Assembly: GCF_016785095.1 (NCBI RefSeq)
Contig: NZ_JAEKJB010000011.1
Location: 186,001 to 250,000 of the forward strand
Length of the DNA: 64,000 nucleotides
Source of the DNA: Alloalcanivorax marinus
GTDB lineage: Bacteria > Pseudomonadota > Gammaproteobacteria > Pseudomonadales > Alcanivoracaceae
Direction of reading: 5' to 3'
The notes under the pieces are model-generated. The model did no database searches and was not told the origin of the DNA. It saw nothing but the letters and a program-made list of their open reading frames with translations. A program made the position numbers and the translations under genes. Positions 46,530-54,396 of this stretch are shown here, piece by piece. The first letter of the stretch is position 1. Each line of letters opens with the position of its first letter.

Positions 46530-46575
46530 CGACAAGCGGATACAAATGTTGACTTGTGAAGTCGGTCACGTTTTT
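46530..46575. repeat. Tail shared with gcvPB fragment A
   Basis: See 43,335. The block GCGACAAGCGGATACAAATG and following TTGAC...CACGTT marks the end of the duplicated unit. Confidence 0.7.
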
Positions 46576-46691
46576 ATTCGTGATAAAGCCCAGCACACTG
46601 AGCTCATTTGGGGTGTGAGAGAAAGGGGGTAAACCGGAAATTTTGTACCAGCTTGATCTGCCGTGATTAAAAAATTGGGAGGGGGTTCAAA

Positions 46692-47348
46692 TTGAAGATA
46701 GCATCTGTGCTTTTGGTTATCATTTTTCTGAGCGGCTGCACGACTGTAAAATATAATGGTTCACCGATGGCCGTAAAAAACGTTGATTACCCTCCTGTGG
46801 AGCAAGAGGTTACAGCATACGTTGGGGATCATATGGTCGAAAAGGGCGTTATATATGAAGAGCAGGTACTATATGTAAAACAGCGTGTTGACGGCTTCCT
46901 TTACGACATCCCCAGCAATAATTACCCACAAGTAGGGTTCGATAGTAAGCAGGATTTCTTTTCAGCGGTCGGCGTCATCAGAGGTGCGCTATCGGACCCT
47001 ATTGAAGCTTTGGCCATAAAGAAACAAGGCCATAGCAAACTATGTGTTATTACTACATTGGGTAGCCGTGCTTGTTATGATGCTGACTATGAGAGGCATG
47101 GGCGAGTTTCGGAAACAAAAAATAGTTTTCAGCAGACACTGATATACAGCGGTCGCGTAGGAAGCAAGATAAATATCGGATACCGAGAGTTTAGCAATAA
47201 CACCGCTAGGCCCGCATTCAATAACGAGGTTGAGTATGACCTTTCGGCGTCAAGGGTAATAGGCTACAAGGGAGCGCAAATAGAAGTTTTGAATGCTGAC
47301 AATAGCAGCATTACCTATAAGCTGATAAGAAATTTCCCGAATAGATAA
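46692..47348 (+). CDS. Lipoprotein, island module 4
   Basis: 218 residues, starting with TTG at 46,692 behind GGGAGGGGG. The signal IASVLLVIIFLSGC has lipobox LSGC (Cys 16). The body is beta-rich (VLYVKQRVDGFLYDIPSN and GYREFSNNTARPAFNN). No family recognised. It is strongly AT-rich against the host background, a sign of transfer. The next gene begins 30 bases downstream and encodes a glycine-zipper protein, so an envelope-acting pair is possible. Confidence 0.65.
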   Translation: MKIASVLLVIIFLSGCTTVKYNGSPMAVKNVDYPPVEQEVTAYVGDHMVEKGVIYEEQVLYVKQRVDGFLYDIPSNNYPQVGFDSKQDFFSAVGVIRGALSDPIEALAIKKQGHSKLCVITTLGSRACYDADYERHGRVSETKNSFQQTLIYSGRVGSKINIGYREFSNNTARPAFNNEVEYDLSASRVIGYKGAQIEVLNADNSSITYKLIRNFPNR

Positions 47349-47378
47349 CTAAAAATGAAAATTTAAAAAGGGGGCGCC

Positions 47379-47651
47379 ATGAAAACAATATATAACCCAG
47401 ATATCATACAAGAGTTCGCTGATAGGTTGTATGCCAGAGCTAATAGTGTAACTCGGTCTTACACTGCACTCGGGGTTATATTGCTGGGTTTCGCTGGGCT
47501 CGCAACTGGTCAGCTTGTTTTTGCGGCTGTCGGCGGGATTATTGGTGGCGCGGTCGGTTACGCCTATGGGAAAGAAAAGGCCTTCGCGCATAAACTTCAA
47601 GCCCAGACAGCGCTTTGCCAAGTGCAGATAGAGAAGAACTTAAGAAAATAA
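47379..47651 (+). CDS. Glycine-zipper small membrane protein, module 4
   Basis: 90 residues with two hydrophobic stretches (about 30-47 and 50-66) rich in Gly (GFAGLATGQLVFAAVGGIIGG). Glycine zippers often form membrane bundles or pores. AAAAGGGGG lies before ATG 47,379. The function is unknown. Confidence 0.6.
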   Translation: MKTIYNPDIIQEFADRLYARANSVTRSYTALGVILLGFAGLATGQLVFAAVGGIIGGAVGYAYGKEKAFAHKLQAQTALCQVQIEKNLRK

Positions 47652-47940
47652 GTCGTTGTGGTGGAAAATGAAAAATCATTGCCCTTTCAGGTTATGGGTA
47701 GCCCATCCATTGGACGATATGCCATATTCTAGTGACCTACACATTAGACGTGCGAGATATAAGATAGAGAGATAAACGTCACATGTCGCAAAGGTCGCCG
47801 ACCGGAAAGTCGGTGGCAAATGTAAGGCGTCGATACGCGCAGTCTTGCCGCACCGCCTGATCGGAACGGCGCCCGGATATATGTCGGGGGATATACGACA
47901 AACGTCGGTGAATAAACTGTTATGCTTTTGGGGAAGAATA
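47652..47940. other. Junction between module 4 and the cassette array; half attC or attI-like site
   Basis: No gene. The last part (47,897-47,925) reads as the 3' half of an attC-like site: L element GACAAACGTCGGTG, spacer AATAAACT and crossover triplet in GTTATGC. No matching 5' half is clear upstream, so it may be an attI remnant or a decayed attC. Confidence 0.4.
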
Positions 47941-49614
47941 GTGGATAACCATGACGAACAAGCCGCTTACGAAGCTCGTCTCCGTCGTCGCTTGGAATTG
48001 CTTAAGCAAGAATTAGAAGCGGGGAAGATCAAGTTTGCTGAGGGCTTGGGCGTAGTTGAAAGTCTCCAAAAAATTCGAACAAATCCTGACGGCAGTATTG
48101 ACCTAGAAACGGTAGATGGAAGTGTTCGTTCACTGGCGCTTGCTGCTGAATTCATGCATGACAGGAAGGAACTAAAAGAAGCGGTTCCTCTCCCTGAAAT
48201 TCAGGAGGCTTACTTCAGTTTCATAGATCAGAATTTTGGACGCTACTTCCAGGTCATGAAGGAGCGTGATCTGACTCCGCACGATGCGGGGATGGCGCTT
48301 TCCCAGAATGCGGAAACGATAGCCGGTTTGATTGAAAATCTGCCTCAGTTTTTGGAGGTTATTGAAGAGTTCTGGTCGCAGTGCGGGGATGCGGCGCACG
48401 CCCATATGGAAGACATGCATGGTTGTCTGAAAGGGGTATTCGGAGGTGATCTGTTTCCGTCGCCATACGAAAACCTAGCATCGAAGTGCGGCCTTTATAC
48501 CGATACTTTGATCCTGCCATGTCCCTTTCTCAGGACCAAATTGATCTTTAGCAGGGCCTCAGATCAGAAAAGGGCCTACTACATGATCAAGCACGCCATG
48601 AACTTACTTCAATACAAGGAATTGGCTTGCGCGGATCTGTCGCCGCCCATAGTCGTGGTGCTTCCAGATATGGCCGTTCTTCAAGAGGACGAGCAACGGT
48701 TTTTTGCGAAACTTGGGCAACAAGATGCGCTTATTCATTCGTCCAAGATTTTTGGCAGATCCTTTGAATCATTCGAAGAGTTGATGGAGTTCGCTGGTTC
48801 GCTGCCGTCGTTTGATTTGGTCGAAAAAGCGGTAGTTGATCCCAGTCGTGTACTATTTGACTCGGAAGTGTCTGGTGGACTCAAAGAACAGCTTTCCAAG
48901 GCGTCGGGCGGGTTCTCTGGTCTACTTGGCACAGATCACTGCGGCGCCATCGTTGCATCTAACGCTGCTGGTCGAATGGCTACATGCAACGAATTACTAA
49001 TCAAAGCAAGACGTTTACAAGGCACTCCGGTTATTGATGCACCTACCTCATGGCAATACTTTGGCTGGAAACTGGAGTATGACGCAGAGCGCGTTGAGGG
49101 TAATGATCCGAAAGAAGCCCTTCATGTATTAAGAGGCCTCCAGCATCTCGCTGAAAACGAGATGACCTGGTTGGGAAATGTTCCACCGGAAGCGCTTGTG
49201 GCAATTCGCAAAGATGGTGCGCTGGCGGAGATTCGACAAATCATCGGACAAGGTGTGCAGGAACTTGCTGAGGCTAATCCGAATAACTTTCATCGGACAA
49301 GTGATCAAATTTTTGAAAACTTCCATGCTGCGTTCGATCTACACAAGAGGAATGTTGATGAATTGCGTAGCAAAGGCTGGAAGTTTGCCGGAAGCGATAT
49401 TGGGTCTTGGTTTGTGGTGGGTTCCCTCGCGGTCGCCGCAACGGCAACCGGAATTCCCGCTTGGGGTCTTGCCGCCATCGCTGCCGACCAGCTTTTAGAT
49501 GCGCCGAAGCTCCGAGATATTCCAAAATCCATTAGAGATCTTGCGGAGGAAAACAACAGAGTGAAACGCTCGCCAGTTGGGATGCTTTTTAAGCTTAGTC
49601 ATGCAAAGGCATAA
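47941..49614 (+). CDS. Unknown 557-residue cassette protein
   Basis: 557 residues from GTG 47,941, 16 bases after the half attC site, with GGGGAAG upstream. A start further up (TTG 47,845) would run through the recombination site and is unlikely. N terminus: coiled coil (EQAAYEARLRRRLELLKQELE). Mainly helical body; near residue 510 a Gly/Ala-rich hydrophobic stretch (SWFVVGSLAVAATATG and IPAWGLAAIAADQLL) may enter a membrane. No family recognised. Its stop codon lies within the attC R'' element, typical of cassettes. Confidence 0.75.
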   Translation: MDNHDEQAAYEARLRRRLELLKQELEAGKIKFAEGLGVVESLQKIRTNPDGSIDLETVDGSVRSLALAAEFMHDRKELKEAVPLPEIQEAYFSFIDQNFGRYFQVMKERDLTPHDAGMALSQNAETIAGLIENLPQFLEVIEEFWSQCGDAAHAHMEDMHGCLKGVFGGDLFPSPYENLASKCGLYTDTLILPCPFLRTKLIFSRASDQKRAYYMIKHAMNLLQYKELACADLSPPIVVVLPDMAVLQEDEQRFFAKLGQQDALIHSSKIFGRSFESFEELMEFAGSLPSFDLVEKAVVDPSRVLFDSEVSGGLKEQLSKASGGFSGLLGTDHCGAIVASNAAGRMATCNELLIKARRLQGTPVIDAPTSWQYFGWKLEYDAERVEGNDPKEALHVLRGLQHLAENEMTWLGNVPPEALVAIRKDGALAEIRQIIGQGVQELAEANPNNFHRTSDQIFENFHAAFDLHKRNVDELRSKGWKFAGSDIGSWFVVGSLAVAATATGIPAWGLAAIAADQLLDAPKLRDIPKSIRDLAEENNRVKRSPVGMLFKLSHAKA

Positions 49615-49707
49615 CAACACGTTGCAGGTGACGTTTGACTCGCTGCCCACTTTTGCTGCCGCAAAAGCGGCCATCGTCTCAAACGCACCTGAACGTGGAC
49701 GTTATGA
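49609..49707 (+). other. attC-like recombination site 1
   Basis: R'' GCATAAC and R' GTTATGA enclose paired L arms CAGGTGACGTTTGA and TCAAACGCACCTG. One unpaired base (A) in the left arm fits the extrahelical base of attC. The central part has a hairpin (TTTTGCTGCCGCAAAA). About 99 bases long. Confidence 0.85.
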
Positions 49708-49734
49708 CCTTGCGAGCTACGATCAGAAAGGAGT

Positions 49735-50667
49735 GTGATTTTGGCTAGAGACTGGGAAAGTTCGTTCTCATTCTGGGCACAGTCGCCCAGCAAAACGGAA
49801 CAAGAGCGTTGTGAGCGGGTGATTCGAGCCATAACTGCCGCCGTAAATGGTAGTCAGAAGCTACAAGCCAGAAAAATTCTCGTCTTTACCCAAGGCTCGT
49901 TTCGCAACCGGGTAAATGTGAGAAAAGAGAGCGATGTGGACGTTGGCGTAATGCTCTACGAATATTTTATTGCCCAGTACCCGGAAGGGAAGAGGGATAC
50001 AGATTTTGGAAACTACGATGCAGGATACTCATTCTCTCAGTTTAAAGACGAGCTCGAAGGAGCCTTGGTAAATCACTTCGGACGCGCTTCGGTAAAAAGG
50101 GGGAATAAAGCATTTGACATTAAGGCCACTCAGTCTCAAGTGGAAGCTGATGCCGTACCACTCTTTGAGTTCCGACAATACTGGAGCAGCGGGGACTATC
50201 GTGCAGGGGTTGTACTCTTTCCTGACAAAGGGGGTGGAAGAATTGAGAATTACCCCGAGCGATTGGTTGATTACTGGCCGCCGACACCACTGCACTACGA
50301 GAACGGTGTTTCGAAGAACAGCGCCACTGGCCATCGGTACAAAGGCTTGGTGCGGATACTCAAGAAGCTGCGCATCGAGTTGGAGGATGGTGGACATCAA
50401 ATTGCCACATCTACCCCAGGCTACCTATTGGAGTGCCTTGCTTGGAATTCGCCTGACTGGTGCTTTGCTCACGAGCTTTGGGTCGATCGAGTCCAATCAG
50501 TCTTGGGGTTTCTATGGCAGCAGACCAGATCGAAGGAGTTGTCTGATCATTGGTGCGAGGTCGATGGAATAAAATACCTTTTCCACCCTTCGCAACCCTG
50601 GACAAGAGAGCAGGCGCATCAACTCATCAATGACATTTGGGATTATGTTGGTGTGAAGCCGCTATGA
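49735..50667 (+). CDS. CBASS cyclic-oligonucleotide synthase (CD-NTase)
   Basis: 310 residues. The nucleotidyltransferase core shows GSFRNRVNVRKESDVDVGVM, with G54-S55 and two Asp (D67, D69). A third acidic residue lies in VEADAVPLFEF (D139). Such enzymes make cyclic nucleotides after phage infection and activate an effector. The start is GTG 49,735 or TTG 49,741; AAGGAG fits the latter better. The stop overlaps the effector start by ATGA. With the next gene it makes a two-gene type I CBASS operon inside one cassette; no Cap2 or Cap3 gene is present. Confidence 0.85.
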   Translation: MILARDWESSFSFWAQSPSKTEQERCERVIRAITAAVNGSQKLQARKILVFTQGSFRNRVNVRKESDVDVGVMLYEYFIAQYPEGKRDTDFGNYDAGYSFSQFKDELEGALVNHFGRASVKRGNKAFDIKATQSQVEADAVPLFEFRQYWSSGDYRAGVVLFPDKGGGRIENYPERLVDYWPPTPLHYENGVSKNSATGHRYKGLVRILKKLRIELEDGGHQIATSTPGYLLECLAWNSPDWCFAHELWVDRVQSVLGFLWQQTRSKELSDHWCEVDGIKYLFHPSQPWTREQAHQLINDIWDYVGVKPL

Positions 50668-51308
50668 CTATTCAAAGACTGCACATTACCGCCTTTCTAG
50701 CTATTGCTGCGGTGATTTGGCTCGCGGTTCTGTGGCTCCAAGGAACTCCAGTTTCTTGGGATCATGCAAGGCCATTTAGCATTGTAGTAAGTGGGCTTGT
50801 GGCTGTCGGCCTACTTTTTGAGTTCTGGTTATGGCGGAATCGGCTTTTTCATGGATGGTTCTTTGCACGCCCTGATTTGAGGGGAACATGGAAAGTAGTG
50901 ATTCAATCTAGCTATGTTCGTCCGGAGACCAATGAGAGAGTTGCACCAATTGAGTGCTACATGGGGGTGACACAAACTTTGTCAAAGCTGAACATGCACC
51001 TCATGACGCCAGAGTCAGAGTCGTGGCTCATCGCTGACCATGTGCGTCCTTCTCCGAGCGGCAATGGCTATCAAATCATCGGGGTTTATACCAATGAGCC
51101 GAATGTTCATTTACGGCATGAACGAATTAGTGAGATGCATCAGGGCGCAATGATAGTGGAAACACATGGGTCAAGCGTTCAGCCAAGAACGCTAACTGCG
51201 AAGTATTGGACTGATCGCAAGACTAACGGAACAATGGAGTTTAACAATAGGAAGCCTGAGGTCTACACGCGGTTTGTAGACGCGGACGATGCTTTCAGTA
51301 GCGAGTAG
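50664..51308 (+). CDS. CBASS effector, Cap15-like 2TM beta-barrel (S-2TMbeta)
   Basis: 214 residues. Two N-terminal spans (residues 6-25, LHITAFLAIAAVIWLAVLWL; 37-56, FSIVVSGLVAVGLLFEFWLW) are followed by a beta-rich domain starting DLRGTWKVVIQSSY. This is the layout of Cap15, which binds the cyclic nucleotide through its barrel and disrupts the inner membrane. ATG 50,664 overlaps the CD-NTase stop, so the two are coupled. The nucleotide species is unknown here. Confidence 0.8.
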   Translation: MTIQRLHITAFLAIAAVIWLAVLWLQGTPVSWDHARPFSIVVSGLVAVGLLFEFWLWRNRLFHGWFFARPDLRGTWKVVIQSSYVRPETNERVAPIECYMGVTQTLSKLNMHLMTPESESWLIADHVRPSPSGNGYQIIGVYTNEPNVHLRHERISEMHQGAMIVETHGSSVQPRTLTAKYWTDRKTNGTMEFNNRKPEVYTRFVDADDAFSSE

Positions 51309-51335
51309 CAATTTCATGTTTCATAGAGACAGATG

Positions 51336-51440
51336 TCATAACAATCCGAGCCTGAGCGACAAAAGTATATCGTCATGCCTTTTGCAAAAGTCGCAAAAGG
51401 CACGCCAACATAATTTCGCGCCGGATCAGGGGCGTTATAT
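51336..51440 (+). other. attC-like recombination site 2
   Basis: R'' TCATAAC and R' GTTATAT enclose shorter L arms (CCTGA/TCAGG). A central hairpin has arms TGCCTTTTGC and GCAAAAGGCA. It lies 28 bases after the Cap15-like stop. Less conserved than sites 1 and 3. Confidence 0.7.
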
Positions 51441-51470
51441 GGCAGTTGTGCGCGCGGTGTAAAACGACCC

Positions 51471-52493
51471 ATGGGAAGAGATCTCACCCTTTATCCAGCG
51501 GAAGCCACTAAGCAAGATTTGCGAGATCATCTTGTTCAGCTTGGGTTCAAGAAATGTGATCATTGGTGGGATTGGCCCCAGGGTACGTTGAATTTCAGTT
51601 GGTTTGATGAGATCGATTTTCGTTCCATTGATGGCGTTTCTGCCGACGTTTATCCAGTGTCGGGAGATGAGTTAGAAATCTGTGGTAATCCCTGGGCGCT
51701 GCATGTAAGAAATCTCTACAGCGCAAGTTGGCATGACGTAAAAATGCTCAATGATGTCCTCAGGTCTGCGCGCCGGAAGTTCGGCGGAACCATCAGGGGC
51801 GATTACGGCACAAATCGCTATGCCCCTCTATGGGACGATATCAGCACGCCACTTAGTCGCGGTCTCTCTGCTGTCGTTCAGCACGTTGAGCAGAAAATCG
51901 CAGCAGTGCGGCACGCATTGCCAGATCCGACATTTAACAACCCAAATGTTGCCAACGGGAAGGCTGGAGAATTCATTGAATTCACCAACAGCCTTGATCC
52001 AAGCCGAGTGATCTACAACGGCTTAGTCCCATTTGCGGTGGCGGTCTTCGAGTATTTTTTCTCAAGAGCATTTCAGGTTCTTCTACGCTATGACGACACA
52101 GCACAAGCAACGATGCTGTCACATCAACAGAAAATAGCTTTTGAAGACGTTCTCGAAATAAAAAATGGCAGTAAGACAGTCGAGATGCTGATCGCCGAGA
52201 GCTATACATTTCAAAACTTAGATCAGCTAAACAAAGCTTATAAAGCTTGGCTTGGTCTTGATGTACGCGCGCTGCTCTACAAGAGGAGGAAGATTGGAGC
52301 TTCTATTGGCTACCTCGAGAACCGGGTTGCCGAAATAATTCAATACAGGCACGGGGTAATTCATCATCTTGCCATAGATAGGTCGCTGAAAAAAGCCGAC
52401 TATCTTCATATTCTGAAGGCCATTGAGTTGGCAATATCAGAATTCATCCGCCACGTAGAGAAACGCTATGGGATCCAGATTGAACGTCGGTGA
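51471..52493 (+). CDS. Cassette protein with HEPN-like C-terminal motif
   Basis: 340 residues, starting at ATG 51,471, 31 bases after attC 2. The N-terminal about 110 residues form a separate alpha/beta part (LYPAEATKQDLRDHLVQLGF and WDWPQGTLNFSWFDEIDFRS). The C-terminal half is helical and ends with RHGVIHH (R293...H298), the Rx4-6H motif of HEPN RNases. HEPN nucleases are common in toxin and defence systems. The family assignment is tentative because only the motif and helical context support it. Confidence 0.65.
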   Translation: MGRDLTLYPAEATKQDLRDHLVQLGFKKCDHWWDWPQGTLNFSWFDEIDFRSIDGVSADVYPVSGDELEICGNPWALHVRNLYSASWHDVKMLNDVLRSARRKFGGTIRGDYGTNRYAPLWDDISTPLSRGLSAVVQHVEQKIAAVRHALPDPTFNNPNVANGKAGEFIEFTNSLDPSRVIYNGLVPFAVAVFEYFFSRAFQVLLRYDDTAQATMLSHQQKIAFEDVLEIKNGSKTVEMLIAESYTFQNLDQLNKAYKAWLGLDVRALLYKRRKIGASIGYLENRVAEIIQYRHGVIHHLAIDRSLKKADYLHILKAIELAISEFIRHVEKRYGIQIERR

Positions 52494-52499
52494 TCTGCC

Positions 52500-52597
52500 A
52501 TATAACAAATCGCTGCAGGGGACGTTTGATCCGCCGCCCATTTTTTCTGCTGCAAAAGCGGTCGTCGCCTCAAACGCACCTGAGCCAAACGTTATAT
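52500..52597 (+). other. attC-like recombination site 3
   Basis: R'' ATATAAC and R' GTTATAT enclose paired L arms GGGGACGTTTGA and TCAAACGCACCTG. It is highly similar to site 1, including the CTGCAAAAGCGG centre. About 98 bases. Confidence 0.85.
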
Positions 52598-52625
52598 CAT
52601 ACCCCGTGTTTATCAAAGCACAGGA

Positions 52626-52646
52626 GGCCCCGGCCGATGACCGGGG
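52626..52646 (-). terminator. Hairpin after symE-like gene
   Basis: Arms GCCCCGG and CCGGGGC with an about 7-base loop, placed directly after the stop of the minus-strand gene. No T-run of note. Confidence 0.5.
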
Positions 52647-52654
52647 CGCGGTTC

Positions 52655-52855
52655 TCATCTAGTATGATCCCGAATAATTGATAGCCGACCATTTTCAACG
52701 GATACCGACACAGGCGTATCGATGTTGAACCCGGCCTGCTCCAGCCAGGTACCTTTGAGAAGAAGGAAGGGCGTGATGCGGTTGCCGCTATAGGGTTCAC
52801 TTTTCAGAGTGTAATCCCAGTGACCTTTGCGGACTTTCAGCTTGCGCTGTTTCAT
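52655..52855 (-). CDS. symE: SymE-like toxin
   Basis: 66 residues. The segment PFLLLKGTWLEQAGFNIDTPV followed by SVSVENGRLSII matches the SymE SpoVT-AbrB-like core, which in E. coli is an RNA-cleaving or DNA-condensing toxin controlled by the antisense RNA SymR. The start has AAGGAG seven bases upstream. An antisense RNA would have to overlap the 5' leader (about 52,840-52,900), but I see no clear promoter for it. It is the last gene of the island. Confidence 0.75.
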   Translation of the reverse strand: MKQRKLKVRKGHWDYTLKSEPYSGNRITPFLLLKGTWLEQAGFNIDTPVSVSVENGRLSIIRDHTR

Positions 52856-53153
52856 GGTGTTGCTCCTTGTGCTTATTTCGAATTAAAAGCAATGGTGGTC
52901 AGGAGGTTCGAAACAGCCACAAGAACTGCTCTGGGTATTTCCCGAAGGTGTTGTATTCCCCAGACCTCCCGACCCTTACAGGCCGGTTTTCAGGCACAAA
53001 AATACCGCGGTTGGTTCGGGTTGCGGTGAGGCCCGCTTGTGGGAGTTTCGACGCTCCTTGTGCAAAGTGTAGTTCTGTTTGCGCTACTGTCAATATGTCC
53101 AGTGCGCAACAGCGGCGATGACGCACTTTTCCTACACACTTTTAATCTATTGC
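52856..53153. other. Intergenic region, right edge of the island
   Basis: No gene recognised; short frames have no family features. It holds the symE leader. Base composition shifts back towards the host at about 52,980. Confidence 0.4.
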
Positions 53154-54383
53154 TTACCTGGGCACGGCGATTGGTTTCGTTACGCGCGCAGCTCCTCGCT
53201 TTCGCCACCAGACCATCACCCCCGTCACGCTCAACACGATCACCGCCAAGCCCAACACCGTCGCAACAACCCGATATCCCACCCCACCCACCGCCGCGAT
53301 ATGCAGGCTGGTCAGCCAGGTCGTCACCGTATTCCCCGCCGCCTCCCCGGTGGGCAGGTAGTGGCCCAGTAGGGCGCCGTCCGTGGCGTCCACGTACACC
53401 CAGGTCTCGCCGAACCGTTCGTTCACATCGCTGCTGGTGCGCGCCATCAGTTTGAGGGCGTTTTTGTGCGGGGTGTAGGCGAAGCGTTCCAGGGCGTGGA
53501 TTTTGAGGTCGCGGTCTTGGGCCAGGGCTTCAAGGTGTTGGCGGGCGGCGTGGTAGCCGGGTTCCCAGCCGATGGGCGGTTGTGGGCTGGGGTTGGCCCG
53601 GGTGGGCACGGTGGCGAGCGGGTCTTCCTGGAAGCTGAGGAGCAGGCCGGTGGTGGGGCGGTAGATTTCGTCGTAGAGGGTGAGGGCGACGCCGCTCCAG
53701 GCGAAGACGAGCAGCAGGGCCCAGGGCCAGAGGCCGCTGGCGCGGTGCAGGTCGAAGGTGCGTTTGTGGCCGCCGGCGCGCCAGCGGATTTGCCAGGCTT
53801 TGGCCCAGCGTTTCCAGAAGCGGCGGGGGCGGTGCCGGGCGTCGCGGCGGCGTGGCGGGGGGAAGGTGAGCCAGGCGCCGACGAAGCAGTCCAGGGTCCA
53901 GAGCAGGGCGATGAGGCCGAAGATCCAGGTACCAATGGTGCCCAGGGCCAGGGAGTGGTGCAGGCGGTAGACGAAGGGCATCAGGTTGCTGATGCCCTGG
54001 CTCAGGTCGCCCCACAGGCGGCCGCCGAGGATCTGGCCGGTGTAGGGGTTCACGAACACTTCGTCGATGGGCAATGCGGCCGCTTCCGGTTTCGCGCTGA
54101 GGAAGAAGCGCACCGGGCTGTGGGCGTCCGGGGGCGCGAGCATCATCCAGTGCACGTTGGCGTCCGGGTGGGCGGCGTCCACCTGGTCGCGCAGGGCGAA
54201 GGGCGAGAGGGGTTCGCTGTGCGCGGCCGGCGGCTCGACCTTGAGCCACTGCGGGTTGATCAGGGCGTCCAGCTCGTAATACCACACTAGCAGCGCGCCG
54301 GTGAGGCCGGCGATGATCAGGAAGCCCGCCATCACCAGCCCCACGTAGCGGTGCAGTTGCACCAGCCGTTGGCGCATCCTCAT
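53154..54383 (-). CDS. PepSY-domain inner-membrane protein (second locus)
   Basis: 409 residues with about four spans. The first is LHRYVGLVMAGFLIIAGLTGALLVWYY, with the His at its start; FDLHRASGLWPWALLLVFAWSGV holds another conserved His. It is probably the siderophore reductase partner of the receptor at 54,397, with the same gene order as at 30,431-34,105. The last gene of its operon; it borders the island. Confidence 0.85.
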   Translation of the reverse strand: MRMRQRLVQLHRYVGLVMAGFLIIAGLTGALLVWYYELDALINPQWLKVEPPAAHSEPLSPFALRDQVDAAHPDANVHWMMLAPPDAHSPVRFFLSAKPEAAALPIDEVFVNPYTGQILGGRLWGDLSQGISNLMPFVYRLHHSLALGTIGTWIFGLIALLWTLDCFVGAWLTFPPPRRRDARHRPRRFWKRWAKAWQIRWRAGGHKRTFDLHRASGLWPWALLLVFAWSGVALTLYDEIYRPTTGLLLSFQEDPLATVPTRANPSPQPPIGWEPGYHAARQHLEALAQDRDLKIHALERFAYTPHKNALKLMARTSSDVNERFGETWVYVDATDGALLGHYLPTGEAAGNTVTTWLTSLHIAAVGGVGYRVVATVLGLAVIVLSVTGVMVWWRKRGAARVTKPIAVPR

Positions 54384-54396
54384 TCAGCGCGACCCA

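Larger units (their letters stand above)
47919..52597 (+). mobile_element. Integron-type cassette array without integrase (CALIN), three cassettes
   Basis: Three cassettes in the same orientation, each ending in an attC-like site (49,609; 51,336; 52,500). No intI gene is in the window. The cassettes encode an unknown protein, a CBASS operon and a HEPN-like protein. Each gene starts about 16-30 bases after the previous crossover point. Confidence 0.75.

Noticed and set aside
49600..52600. The attC-like palindromes as plain terminators
   Set aside because: They lack T-tracts, are about 100 bases long, have GTTAT/ATAAC ends and paired arms with an unpaired base, and recur after each gene in one direction.
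40600..53150. Prophage or integrative element with its own integrase
   Set aside because: No integrase, terminase, capsid, relaxase or transposase gene was recognised in the island.
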